In this document: one piece after another, positions 41,877-50,016 of the stretch
How positions within the stretch are numbered: position 1 is the stretch's first letter
Layout: every line of letters begins with the position of its first letter
The notes under the pieces: generated by a model
Told to the model about the DNA's origin: nothing
Databases searched by the model: none
The model's input: the letters and a program-made list of their open reading frames with translations, nothing else
Translations under genes and position numbers: made by a program
Origin: Bradyrhizobium oligotrophicum S58
Lineage (GTDB): Bacteria; Pseudomonadota; Alphaproteobacteria; Rhizobiales; Xanthobacteraceae
Assembly (NCBI RefSeq): GCF_000344805.1
Contig: NC_020453.1
Location: forward strand, 8,200,166-8,264,165
Reading direction: 5' to 3'
DNA: 64,000 bases

Positions 41877-42108
41877 GCAATCACCCGAGACCTTTGGACT
41901 GAAACGCGATGCCGGGATCGATACCGCCATCGCCCGGCAACCGGCGTCCTCCGATCAGGGGACGGTACCTCGCGCATGGCCTGCGCGTGTGAACTGGATC
42001 ACGTCCGGTCGTGGCAGCCCTGACAATGGTCGTCGCGCACCAAGACGCCTTGGGTTCCGCAATGATGCCGTCGGCCGCGTCACAACTGATGAGGATAAGG
42101 ATGAAACT

Positions 42109-42534
42109 ATGATGAAACTATCTGGACGATGTTTTTGCGGAGCGGTCGAGATCGAGGTGTCCGGCGCGCCGGAGGCGATGGGCTATTGTCACTGCCGTTC
42201 CTGCCGGTCGTGGTCGGGCGGGCCGGTCAACGCTTTCAGCCTGTGGAAGCCGGACGCGGTCAGGATCGCGTCGGGAACCGAGCATGTCGCCATGTTCCAG
42301 AAAACGCCGCTGAGCCAGCGGCAATATTGCGACAAATGCGGCGGTCACCTGATGACCACGCATCCGCCGCTGGGGCTGATCGACGTATTCGCTGCGACCA
42401 TTCCGGACCTCGACTTCCAGCCGGCCGTCCACGTTAACTATGCGGAAACCGTGCTGCCGATGCGCGACGGCCTGCCGAAGCTGAAGGATTTCCCGAGCGA
42501 GTTCGGCGGCTCCGGGGAGGTCGTGACGGAATAG
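42109..42534 (+). CDS. GFA-family (glutathione-dependent formaldehyde-activating-like) protein
   Basis: A 141-residue zinc-binding protein of the GFA/CENP-V fold. The metal-binding cysteines are in LSGRCFCGAVEIEVSG, YCHCRSCRSWSG and YCDKCGGHLMTTHP. Members bind zinc. Glutathione-dependent formaldehyde activation is reported for the founder, but most homologs have no proven activity. AAGGATG lies seven bases upstream of the first of two adjacent ATGs. It is divergent from the AraC gene and stands alone. Confidence 0.88.
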   Translation: MMKLSGRCFCGAVEIEVSGAPEAMGYCHCRSCRSWSGGPVNAFSLWKPDAVRIASGTEHVAMFQKTPLSQRQYCDKCGGHLMTTHPPLGLIDVFAATIPDLDFQPAVHVNYAETVLPMRDGLPKLKDFPSEFGGSGEVVTE

Positions 42535-42606
42535 CTCGGCATGCCCATGAGGTCCTGGAGTGGTGTCCCCCTCCAGGGCCTTGGTTCCGTACGCTTGCAT
42601 CTGCGC

Positions 42607-42768
42607 TCAGTCGAGCAGATGCCGATGATCCCTGATGATCCGGCGCGCCGCGCGCGCCCGTGATTCCTGAAGCGCCGCCAGCAGGGCCGCCACCATCCGC
42701 CGCATGCGGCCGCGCAGTCGCACTCTTGCAGACAACCGGCGCGGAACAAGCGGCACAGCGATCCTCAT
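42607..42768 (-). CDS. Short basic protein, possible DUF-type hypothetical
   Basis: A 53-residue frame. MVAALLAALQESRARAARRI, followed by IRDHRHLLD, is a pattern often seen in very short Bradyrhizobium hypothetical proteins (a leucine-rich helix, a basic stretch, then (Y/H)RHL(L/I)). The N-terminal half is very arginine-rich, so the true start may be the Met of that helix. No Shine-Dalgarno was confirmed. Function is unknown; reality is moderately supported. Confidence 0.45.
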   Translation of the reverse strand: MRIAVPLVPRRLSARVRLRGRMRRMVAALLAALQESRARAARRIIRDHRHLLD

Positions 42769-42980
42769 CAGTCCTCTCCAGCGAGGTGGCACTGCCACCG
42801 TGCATCACTGCGCGCCTGATAGCTGGGAGGATTCCGTCAATCCTGCGGCCGGGAACGACCAGCCTGCCGGTGAACCTCACGCACGCCGGGGCGACCTATG
42901 TTTGGGGGAATATTGTCGTCGCGGCAGGGTTGAAGGTTCGGACCCGCGCAGCCGGCTCGGGACATCGCAGCGAGGTCACC

Positions 42981-44108
42981 GTGCAGAGCGAGTTGTATTC
43001 GCAGGCGCTGGACGCCATCTATCAGGGCTTCGCCGAACCGGACGGCCTTCCCCGGGCGCTGGACTCGATCCGCAGGCTCATGGGGGCCGAAGGCGCGACC
43101 TTCGAGGTGATCGACACGGCCGCGCGGCGTCCCGTGGCATTTCATAGCAGCGGCGTCGCATCGGCCGAGGGCGACGACTACTTGGCCCATTTTGCGCCGC
43201 GCAACCCCCGACTCCCCGTCGCACTCAGTCAGCAACACGCCGGACTCTGCTGGGACTATCAGGTCATGGACGAGAGCGCCATGAACCGCGATCCGTTCTA
43301 TGCGGAGTTTCTGCCGCGCGCCGGACTGCGCTATTTTCTTTCCGCGGTGCTGGAGCAGTCGCCGCAGCGACTCGTCGCCTTCACCTTGCAGCGGACGCCG
43401 CGGCAGGGCCATGTCGGCAAAGCTGAGATTGCGCTGATGCGGCGCCTGACGCCGCATTTGCAACGCGCCTACGCGATGCGAAGCCGCCTCGTCACGGCCT
43501 ACGGCACTGATGCGGGCACGAGCGCGCTCGATCTGCTGAAGGACGGCGTCGCGCTGCTCGGTCCCAAAGGCGAGATCGTCTATCTCAATTCGAGCCTGCA
43601 GACGATCTCGGCCGAGAGCGGCGTATTCCGGATCGATCAGCGCGGCATTCACTTCGGCTCGGCCGATCTGCGCAGCCGCTATGCGCTGGCTCTCGGCGCA
43701 GCTATGCACGCCGGCGGCTCTGCAGACGCAGACGCCGCGGTCGACTTCATGGCTCCGCGGGGGGACGGGCTGCCGCCTTGCACGATCTCGCTGCGTCCGC
43801 TGCGCCAGCGCTGGCCGCAATCCGACCGTCCCGATGCCGCCGTCATGATGCTGGTGCACGATCCCTTGCGCGACAGCGCGGCGGCGCGCCTGCTGCAGCA
43901 GCTCCATGGCCTCACCCAGGCCGAGGCGCAGCTGGCCTGTGCGCTGGCCACGGGCATGACGGCCGTCGAATATGCTGCTCATCGCGGCGTCAAGGTCACC
44001 ACGGTCTATACGCACCTAAAGCGCACGCGTGAGAAGACGGGATGGCGCAGCGTCGCCGAGCTGACGCGGCGTGTCCACGAGATCTCGATCGGGTTGAGGA
44101 CCGAGTGA
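42981..44108 (+). CDS. LuxR-type helix-turn-helix regulator
   Basis: A 375-residue regulator. The C-terminal LuxR-type HTH reads LTQAEAQLACALATGMTAVE, then YAAHRGVKVTTVYTHLKRTR and EKTGWRSVAELTRRV. The N-terminal part is a GAF/PAS-like sensor region (FEVIDTAARRPVAFHSSG onward), with a second PAS-like stretch (LGPKGEIVYLNSSLQTISAE). The GTG start has GAGG five bases upstream; the long in-frame extension before it is proline/arginine-rich and unlikely. There is no receiver domain. Neighbours give no hint of its targets. Confidence 0.85.
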   Translation: MQSELYSQALDAIYQGFAEPDGLPRALDSIRRLMGAEGATFEVIDTAARRPVAFHSSGVASAEGDDYLAHFAPRNPRLPVALSQQHAGLCWDYQVMDESAMNRDPFYAEFLPRAGLRYFLSAVLEQSPQRLVAFTLQRTPRQGHVGKAEIALMRRLTPHLQRAYAMRSRLVTAYGTDAGTSALDLLKDGVALLGPKGEIVYLNSSLQTISAESGVFRIDQRGIHFGSADLRSRYALALGAAMHAGGSADADAAVDFMAPRGDGLPPCTISLRPLRQRWPQSDRPDAAVMMLVHDPLRDSAAARLLQQLHGLTQAEAQLACALATGMTAVEYAAHRGVKVTTVYTHLKRTREKTGWRSVAELTRRVHEISIGLRTE

Positions 44109-44115
44109 GCTCGCT

Positions 44116-46062
44116 TTACGTAGCGGGGAAGCCAGCGACCTGCTGCGTCAGTGCATCGCGCACCTGCGCGACGACGTCGCGATAGTCGCGGCGCTCGTCC
44201 TGGCGGAACAGCCGCACGCTCGGATACCAGGGGCTATCGTCGCGCCCGAGCAGCCAACGGTAGTCCGGCGTGTAGGGCAGCATGATCCAGGTCGGCTTGC
44301 CCGAGGCGCCGGCGAGATGCGCCACGCTGGTGTCGACGGTGATGACGAGGTCGAGATTGTCGATCAGCGCGGCGGTGTCGACGAAGTCACGGATCTCGGC
44401 GGTGAGGTCGAGAATGTCGCCGCGCGTGGCGAGCAGCGCCCTGTCCGCGGGACGCGCATCCTTCTGCAGACTGATGAACCGCACGTCGACATCGAGCAGC
44501 GGTGCCAGCGTCGCCAGCGGCATCGAACGATTGTGGTCGTTGAGATGCACAGGGTTGCCGGACCACACCAGGCCGACCCGCAGCCTGTCATGTGGGCCGA
44601 GCCGCTGCTCCCACAGGGAACGGCGCTCGGCCGGCGGGCGCGGCAGATAGCACGGCGAGGCCGGGATGGTCTCGAGGCGGGTGGCGAAGGCGAGCGGCAG
44701 GCTCGACATCGGGCAGTGATAGTCGATGGCGGGCGCGGAATCGATGCCGCGGGCGAGGCACTGCGCCACGCCATCCAGGCCCGACAGCAGCGGCTGCAGC
44801 GGAGCGTCGACCTCGAGCACGACGCGCGCACCCTGCGCGGCCACCATGGGCGCGTAGCGCGAGAACTGGATCGTGTCGCCCAGCCCCTCGTCGCTGTGGA
44901 GCAGGATGGTCTTGCCCGCGAGCGGCGCGTCCGCCAGCCATCGCGGCACGTCGAAGCTGCGCTCGGCGAAGCCGACGGCGCGACACTGGCGACCCCATTC
45001 GCGCGCAGCCCAGCCGCGCGCGAAATCTCCGGTCAGGAGCCGAAACAGCGCCGCGTTCCAATGCGCATCGGCCAGATCCGGCTTCACCGCGACGGCGCGA
45101 TCGAAGCTGGCGAACGCCTCGGCGAAGCGATGCATCTCCGCCAGCGAGGTGCCGCGGTGATTGTAGAAATCCGCGGTCTGCGGCCGGATCGCAATCGCCT
45201 TATCGAACACGGCGACGGCCTCGTCATGGCGGCCGAGATTCTGCAGGATGCAGCCATAGCCATTCGCGAAATCGGCGTTGTCTGGCGCAAGCAGGTGTGC
45301 ACGTTGGCCGAACGCACGAGCCTCCTCGTAGCGCCGAAGGCGTCGCAGAGCGAGGCCTTTCAGGTACAACACGCCCGCCTGATCCGGCATCAGGGCCAGC
45401 GACTGCGCGAACCGCGCGATGGCCTGCTCGTAGTGCGCGGCATCGAAATGCAGTGCGCCGGCCTTGTTGACCGCCTCGATATGGTCGGGCCTCAGCGTCG
45501 CGACCTGATCGAATGCCAGCGCCGCCTCGGTGGTGCGGCCCTGCGCTTCGAGCACCTCGCCGAGACGCATCCACGTCGCGGCCCGATCCGGCGCCAGTTG
45601 AAGCAGGCGATCACAGGCCAGCGCCGCCTCGGCATGACGGCCGGCCTGCTGCAAAAGCTCGCCCAGGGCATCCCAGCTGTCGACTGCATCCGGCTGCAGC
45701 TGCAGCGCGCGATCATAGGCCTTGATCGCTTCGTCGCGACGGCCGGCCTGGCGCAGCGCCTGCGCGAGTCCCACGAATGAAAGAGCGACGGACGTATTCT
45801 GCCTGATGGCGCGGGCGAACCATTCGATCGCATCGTCGAAGCGTTTGAGCGCGAGACAGACCTGCCCCATCGCATGCAGCGCGTCGATCGAGGCCGCGTC
45901 CAGGGTCAGGGCACGCCGGCAGGCGTCCTCGGCTTGCGCAAGCTGGCCGGCGCGCAGCAGCCGCAAGGCCGCCGCACATAGCACATCGGATGTGTCGCCA
46001 TGCGTCGGCGATCCGGACTTGACCGGAGATTTGCCGGCGGGCCGGCGCGGCTTGTGCTTCAT
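44116..46062 (-). CDS. TPR protein with C-terminal GT9-like glycosyltransferase domain
   Basis: A 648-residue protein. After a basic N-terminus (MKHKPRRPAGKSPVKSG) come about nine to ten TPR units (for example IDALHAMGQVCLALKRFDDA, ALSFVGLAQALRQAGRRDEA, AVDSWDALGELLQQAGRHAE and AGVLYLKGLALRRLRRYEEA), filling about residues 30-340. The C-terminal 300 residues contain LHSDEGLGDTIQFSRYAPMV, VGLVWSGNP and LDLVITVDTSVAHLAGASGK, then PTWIMLPYTPDYRWLLGRDD. That series is the nucleotide-sugar-binding region of heptosyltransferase-like GT9 domains. Such fusions are common in alphaproteobacteria and are thought to glycosylate proteins or surface components; the substrate is unknown. Confidence 0.87.
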   Translation of the reverse strand: MKHKPRRPAGKSPVKSGSPTHGDTSDVLCAAALRLLRAGQLAQAEDACRRALTLDAASIDALHAMGQVCLALKRFDDAIEWFARAIRQNTSVALSFVGLAQALRQAGRRDEAIKAYDRALQLQPDAVDSWDALGELLQQAGRHAEAALACDRLLQLAPDRAATWMRLGEVLEAQGRTTEAALAFDQVATLRPDHIEAVNKAGALHFDAAHYEQAIARFAQSLALMPDQAGVLYLKGLALRRLRRYEEARAFGQRAHLLAPDNADFANGYGCILQNLGRHDEAVAVFDKAIAIRPQTADFYNHRGTSLAEMHRFAEAFASFDRAVAVKPDLADAHWNAALFRLLTGDFARGWAAREWGRQCRAVGFAERSFDVPRWLADAPLAGKTILLHSDEGLGDTIQFSRYAPMVAAQGARVVLEVDAPLQPLLSGLDGVAQCLARGIDSAPAIDYHCPMSSLPLAFATRLETIPASPCYLPRPPAERRSLWEQRLGPHDRLRVGLVWSGNPVHLNDHNRSMPLATLAPLLDVDVRFISLQKDARPADRALLATRGDILDLTAEIRDFVDTAALIDNLDLVITVDTSVAHLAGASGKPTWIMLPYTPDYRWLLGRDDSPWYPSVRLFRQDERRDYRDVVAQVRDALTQQVAGFPAT

Positions 46063-46145
46063 CGGCGGGTCTCTGCGCTCGTATTGCAAGCGGTAGATGA
46101 TTCCCCGATGCGCGGAAAGATTGCGCCGCCACCTCGCTTCCGAGA

Positions 46146-46889
46146 TCAGACGCTCTGTGCCGGTGCCAGCGGCACGGCGTCGAGACCGCCGAAACGGCGC
46201 TCGCGGCCGCGGAACGAGGCCAGCGCCTGGGCGAGATCATCGGCGTCGAAATCGGGCCACATGCGCTGCGTGAAATGCAGCTCGGCATAGGCACCTTCCC
46301 ACAGCAGGAAATCAGACAGCCGCTGCTCGCCGGAGGTCCGGATGATCAGGTCGACGTCGCGCAGGCCCGCTTCGCCGGTCACGAGATCGGAGAAGGCGTC
46401 GCGCGTCAGGCCCTCGATGCCGCGGGCTTTCGCTGCCGCATCGAGGATGGCGTCGCGGGCCGAGTAGTCGACCGCGATGCGCAGATGCAGGGTGCGGCCG
46501 CTGCGGGTCGCGGCTTCGGCCCGGCCGATCGCGTCGGCGATGCCGCCGGGCAGACGATCGCGGCGGCCGATCACGGTGAGACGGACGCCATTTCGCGCCA
46601 GCGATTCCACCTCGCTGGCGAGATAGACCCGCAGCAGCGCCATCAGACCGGTGACCTCGGCGCGGGGACGCCGCCAATTGTCGCTGGAGAAAGCATAGAG
46701 TGTGAGCGTCCCGACGCCCTGATCCGGCGCGGCCTCGACGACGCGGCGGATCGCCTCGACGCCGGCTTCGTGCCCGCGCAGCCGCGACATGCCTTTGCGT
46801 GTCGCCCAGCGGCCGTTGCCATCCATGATGATGCCGACATGCAGGCCGTCCACCAGAGCAGGCGATTTAGGTTGCAGACTACTTTGCAT
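46146..46889 (-). CDS. uppS: Polyprenyl diphosphate synthase (cis-prenyltransferase, UppS-like)
   Basis: A 247-residue cis-prenyltransferase. The catalytic Asp motif [20 protein letters not shown], the [12 protein letters not shown] loop, the Asn/Arg-rich region and the C-terminal [20 protein letters not shown], then [20 protein letters not shown], are all intact. It condenses isopentenyl diphosphate onto farnesyl diphosphate to make the lipid carrier for wall and surface polysaccharides. It sits beside a regulator/membrane-protein pair rather than with cdsA/dxr, so it may be a second copy; the primary uppS would be elsewhere. A palindrome covers its ribosome-binding site and start, suggesting regulated expression. 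GGAG lies seven bases before the ATG. Confidence 0.9.
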   Translation of the reverse strand: MQSSLQPKSPALVDGLHVGIIMDGNGRWATRKGMSRLRGHEAGVEAIRRVVEAAPDQGVGTLTLYAFSSDNWRRPRAEVTGLMALLRVYLASEVESLARNGVRLTVIGRRDRLPGGIADAIGRAEAATRSGRTLHLRIAVDYSARDAILDAAAKARGIEGLTRDAFSDLVTGEAGLRDVDLIIRTSGEQRLSDFLLWEGAYAELHFTQRMWPDFDADDLAQALASFRGRERRFGGLDAVPLAPAQSV

Positions 46890-46896
46890 TGCAAAG
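46882..46896. promoter_or_regulatory. CTTTGCA-TGCAAAG palindrome over the uppS start
   Basis: A perfect seven-base-arm palindrome (CTTTGCA T TGCAAAG) that includes the uppS start codon and lies next to its Shine-Dalgarno. It resembles the site at 47946-47962 (CTTTG-N5-CAAAG), so both are probably bound by the adjacent winged-helix regulator. Confidence 0.6.
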
Positions 46897-46925
46897 CTCC
46901 AGGTCAAAAAAATCCGATGAGAAGG

Positions 46926-47306
46926 TCAGGCGCGTCCGGGGATGAGGCCCGCCGATGATGGCGTCGGCTCCCTGCCGGCCGCCGCCGCGGCATCGCGAAC
47001 CAGGCGTTCGAGCACCGCGAGATAGTCGAGGAACCGGCGCCGTCCGGCCTTGGTCAGCCGGCAGGTGGTGTGGGGACGATTGCCCTCATAACCCTTGGTG
47101 ACCTCGACCAGGCCGGCCTCCTGCAGCACCTGCAGGTGGCGTGACAGATTGCCGTCGGTCAGCCCGCAGAGTTGCTTGAGGTCGGCGAAGGCAAGGCCCT
47201 TCGGATGCGCCATCAGCGAGGTCAGCAGGCCAAGCCGCGCCTTCTCGTGGATGACGCGATCGAGGCCCTCATAGGAGAACGGCGCGCTGCCGTCAGTCTT
47301 CGACAT
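46926..47306 (-). CDS. Winged-helix (ArsR/MarR-like, HTH_34) transcriptional regulator
   Basis: A 126-residue regulator. GLDRVIHEKARLGLLTSLMA, then HPKGLAFADLKQLCGLTDGN, LSRHLQVLQEAGLVEVTKGY and a wing, form the winged-helix domain typical of small PadR/ArsR-like repressors of the HTH_34 type. A helical tail ends in a disordered segment. It overlaps the membrane-protein gene by 14 bases and precedes uppS, forming a unit. Two CTTTG-N5-CAAAG palindromes, upstream of the unit and at uppS, are the likely operators, implying autoregulation. Confidence 0.87.
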   Translation of the reverse strand: MSKTDGSAPFSYEGLDRVIHEKARLGLLTSLMAHPKGLAFADLKQLCGLTDGNLSRHLQVLQEAGLVEVTKGYEGNRPHTTCRLTKAGRRRFLDYLAVLERLVRDAAAAAGREPTPSSAGLIPGRA

Positions 47307-47910
47307 CGGAGTCTCCGGTCGCAAAATACAGAATGCCCGCCATCAGACCCTGGCCGATCACGAACGGCAGGCCCATGGTCCAGGGCGACAACGTGTGACT
47401 GGCACTTCCCAGCAGCAGCACCGCGAAACCCGCCAGGAAGTAGAACGCGCCGGCCAACGCCACCGTGCGCGGCAGCGAGCGCACCGAGGCGAACACCCCG
47501 AGCGACGTCAGGATCTGCCACAGCCCCGGCAGCATCCACAGCGCTTCCGGCGCGAACTTCCACAAGAGCACCGCGAGCAGCACGCCGGCGATCCCGGCTG
47601 GCAGGAACTGCTCCACCGCCTGGTGAATCATCGCGTCGGCGAGGCCGGAATGATGGCGGCGCGACCGCGCCCGCATCTCGATCCAGATCATCGTCAACGA
47701 GACGCAGGCCGCCGCGGCCCATCCAAGCAGGAACGCCAGCGGCTCGGCGGTCGGATCACGCAGCACGACCTGCTGGATCAACGCGGTGGCGAGGGCGACC
47801 GCCGCAGTCGCAGCCATCGTCGCCGGCCCATAGCCGCGAAACGCGGTGCCTGCCGCGAGCTGGCTGCGGATCGCGATGATGTCCGCCAGCGCCTTGTCGA
47901 GGTCGCGCAT
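47293..47910 (-). CDS. Integral membrane protein paired with the winged-helix regulator
   Basis: A 205-residue protein starting MRDLDKALADIIAIRSQLAA. This opening is common in a family of regulator-linked membrane proteins. About six hydrophobic helices follow (MAATAAVALATALIQQVVL; LAFLLGWAAAACVSLTMIWI; GIAGVLLAVLLWKF; VALAGAFYFLAGFAVLLLG; LPFVIGQGLMAGILYFATG). No enzymatic motif is visible. It is the first gene of the unit, with the palindrome at 47946-47962 just upstream. Function is unknown. Confidence 0.75.
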   Translation of the reverse strand: MRDLDKALADIIAIRSQLAAGTAFRGYGPATMAATAAVALATALIQQVVLRDPTAEPLAFLLGWAAAACVSLTMIWIEMRARSRRHHSGLADAMIHQAVEQFLPAGIAGVLLAVLLWKFAPEALWMLPGLWQILTSLGVFASVRSLPRTVALAGAFYFLAGFAVLLLGSASHTLSPWTMGLPFVIGQGLMAGILYFATGDSDVED

Positions 47911-47945
47911 GTCTCACCTGGGCCGGAGCCCATCCGGTACGATTA

Positions 47946-47962
47946 ACTTTGCGATACAAAGT
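47946..47962. promoter_or_regulatory. ACTTTG-N5-CAAAGT palindrome upstream of the regulator unit
   Basis: A perfect six-base-arm palindrome (ACTTTG CGATA CAAAGT) located 35 bases before the start of the membrane-protein gene, in the promoter position. It shares CTTTG-N5-CAAAG with the site at the uppS start. The expected binder is the winged-helix regulator of the unit. Confidence 0.65.
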
Positions 47963-48048
47963 ATACACGTCCGCAAAGTCGATGCAAGCCCGCGGATCGC
48001 GGCGCGCGCTGCCCGCATGCTGCCGTGGCCGAGGGTGGCCCGGAAAGC

Positions 48049-48348
48049 TCAGTAGTAGTTGTAGCGGTGCACGCGGCGCGGCGGCGGCATGTCGACATAG
48101 ACGGTCGGTCCGCGACGCGCCGGATCGAACGCCACGCGTGGGTTGATGCCACAACCGGCGCTGCGTCCCGAGGCGCTGGCGCGGCATTGCTCGAAGGTGT
48201 GATAGGAGCAGTCGCCGGGATAGCCAACGCCTCGACCCTGCACACACCAGGGATAATCGTAGCCGCCGGCCGCTGCCGGCGTAGCACCGCCGCCGCTGAC
48301 GAGTGCCATGCCGACGAGGCCGGCCGCCATCATCAAAACCTTGCGCAT
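48049..48348 (-). CDS. DUF3551 small exported protein
   Basis: A 99-residue exported protein. The signal peptide (MRKVLMMAAGLVGMALVSGG, cleaved near ATPAAAG) is followed by YPWCVQGRGVGYPGDCSYHT, then FEQCRASASGRSAGCGINPR. This is the conserved four-cysteine core of DUF3551, a family abundant in Bradyrhizobium and relatives. Likely periplasmic and disulphide-bonded. Function is unknown. Stands alone. Confidence 0.88.
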   Translation of the reverse strand: MRKVLMMAAGLVGMALVSGGGATPAAAGGYDYPWCVQGRGVGYPGDCSYHTFEQCRASASGRSAGCGINPRVAFDPARRGPTVYVDMPPPRRVHRYNYY

Positions 48349-48505
48349 GATCTGTTCCTCCTCAGGCGAGCAGGTTGCAACACATCGGCATGGTTAAAAA
48401 ACGACAAACCGGCGGAGCGGGTGACCAACCGAGGCGGTGACGTGTCGTCCCTGCGGCACGTCACCTTGTTTCCAGATCTCGTTTCCGGCCGATGGCCGCG
48501 CCGCG

Positions 48506-49480
48506 TCAATCCAGCTTCAGGCCGGCGAAATCGACGACCTTCTTCCACTTCTCCGTCTCGGCGGCGACCTGCGCGCCGAACTGCTCCGGCGATTGGATCA
48601 ACGGCTCACCGCCGAGATCGGCCAGCCGCTTCTTGATATCAGGCTCTGCAAGGATGGCGTTCACCTGCTTGTTCAGCTTCTCGATGATCTCCTTCGGCGT
48701 GGTCTTGGGTGCACCGATGCCGAACAATGCGCTCGCCTCGTAGCCCGGCACGGTTTCGCCGATCGCCTGTACGTCGGGCAGTTGCGGCGAGCGTTCCTGG
48801 GTGGTGACGCCGAGGGCACGCAGCGAGCCCGAACGGATGTGCTGAATGATGGAGGGCATGTTGTCGAAGATGACCTGGACCTGGCCGCCGAGCATGTCGG
48901 TGATGGCCGGCGCGGCGCCGCGATACGGCACATGCTGCATCTTGGTCCCGGTCATGGCCATGAACATCTCCCCCGACAGATGCACCGAGGTGCCGTTGCC
49001 GGACGAGGCCATGTTCACCTTGCCGGGGTTTTCCTTCAGATAGGCGATGAACTCGGCGACGTCTTTGGCCTTGATGTCGCTGTTGACCGTCATCACGTTC
49101 GGCACGCGGTTGAACGAGGCGACCGGCGCGATGTCGCGCACGAAATTGAACTTCAGGTTGGTGTAGAGGCTGGCATTGATGTAGTTCGCCGGATTGACCA
49201 GCAGCACGGTGTAGCCGTCCGCCGCCGCGTTCACGACCGACTCGGTGCCGATATTGTTACCGGCGCCCGGCTTGTTCTCGACCACGAATTGCTGGCCGAG
49301 CGTCTCGGACAGCCGCTGCCCGATCAACCGCGCCAGGATGTCGGTTGCGCCGCCCGGAGGATAGCCCACCACGAAACGGACCGGGCGGGCGGGATAGTCC
49401 GCCGCAGACGCGCTGCGAACGGCGGCGATGGACGGGACGGCGGAGGCGATCAGGCCAAGCGCAGTACGGCGTGAAATCAT
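48506..49480 (-). CDS. Tripartite tricarboxylate transporter substrate-binding protein (Bug family)
   Basis: A 324-residue periplasmic binding protein. The signal peptide has a twin-arginine-like start (MISRRTALGLIASAVPSIAA). Then YPARPVRFVVGYPPGGATDI, AGNNIGTESVVNAAADGYTV, MLGGQVQVIFDNMPSIIQHI and IGAPKTTPKEIIEKLNKQVN are the standard Bug/TctC motifs. Members capture carboxylates for TTT permeases or act as sensors. No TctA/TctB genes are adjacent, as is common for orphan Bug proteins. The ligand is unknown. Confidence 0.92.
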   Translation of the reverse strand: MISRRTALGLIASAVPSIAAVRSASAADYPARPVRFVVGYPPGGATDILARLIGQRLSETLGQQFVVENKPGAGNNIGTESVVNAAADGYTVLLVNPANYINASLYTNLKFNFVRDIAPVASFNRVPNVMTVNSDIKAKDVAEFIAYLKENPGKVNMASSGNGTSVHLSGEMFMAMTGTKMQHVPYRGAAPAITDMLGGQVQVIFDNMPSIIQHIRSGSLRALGVTTQERSPQLPDVQAIGETVPGYEASALFGIGAPKTTPKEIIEKLNKQVNAILAEPDIKKRLADLGGEPLIQSPEQFGAQVAAETEKWKKVVDFAGLKLD

Positions 49481-49591
49481 GCGTTTCCTCGGATATATCG
49501 TTGAGCGTTCGTTAACGACGCGCCGACGCGGATCGTAACAGAATGCCGCCATTGCGGCGAGATCGATGTCTCAATCGGGAGGGAAGAGTTC

Positions 49592-50002
49592 ATGCCGGTC
49601 AAGGTCGATGCGCTCGATCATCTGGTCATCAACGTCGCCGACGTAGATCGCACCGTGGCTTGGTACCAGCAGGTGCTGGGCATGAAGGCCCAGAGTTTCG
49701 ATCCCGGGCCCGGCAAGACCAGGCGCACGTCTCTGCAGTTCGGGAACCAGAAGATCAACGTGCGACCGAAGGACGCGGACAAGGTCGACTGGTTCACGGC
49801 CGACCATGTGATGGCGGGCAGCGACGACCTCTGCTTCCTGACCACCAGCACGCCGGACGCGGTCGTGACGCATCTGAACGCACTCGGCATCGCCATCGAG
49901 GAAGGGCCGGTCGCCAAGCAGGGCGCCCGCGGCACCCTGCGCTCGGTCTATTGTCGCGACCCCGATGGGAGCCTGATCGAGATCTCGTCGTACCAGGACT
50001 GA
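49592..50002 (+). CDS. VOC-family (glyoxalase/dioxygenase-like) protein
   Basis: A 136-residue protein of the vicinal oxygen chelate fold. LDHLVINVADVDRTVAWYQQ, then VLGMK, gives the first beta-alpha-beta unit with a His ligand. DDLCFLTTSTPDAVVTHLNA opens the second, and VYCRDPDGSLIEISSY carries the Glu ligand. The resemblance is to the common two-unit VOC proteins with lyase or dioxygenase activity, but the substrate cannot be told. GGGAGGGAAG precedes the ATG. Divergent from the Bug-protein gene. Confidence 0.88.
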   Translation: MPVKVDALDHLVINVADVDRTVAWYQQVLGMKAQSFDPGPGKTRRTSLQFGNQKINVRPKDADKVDWFTADHVMAGSDDLCFLTTSTPDAVVTHLNALGIAIEEGPVAKQGARGTLRSVYCRDPDGSLIEISSYQD

Positions 50003-50016
50003 ACCGCAGCACGGCG

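Noticed and set aside
42660..42980. Long N-terminal extension of the LuxR-type regulator
   Set aside because: The extension is low-complexity and overlaps a small gene on the other strand. A GTG with a suitable GAGG marks a better start.
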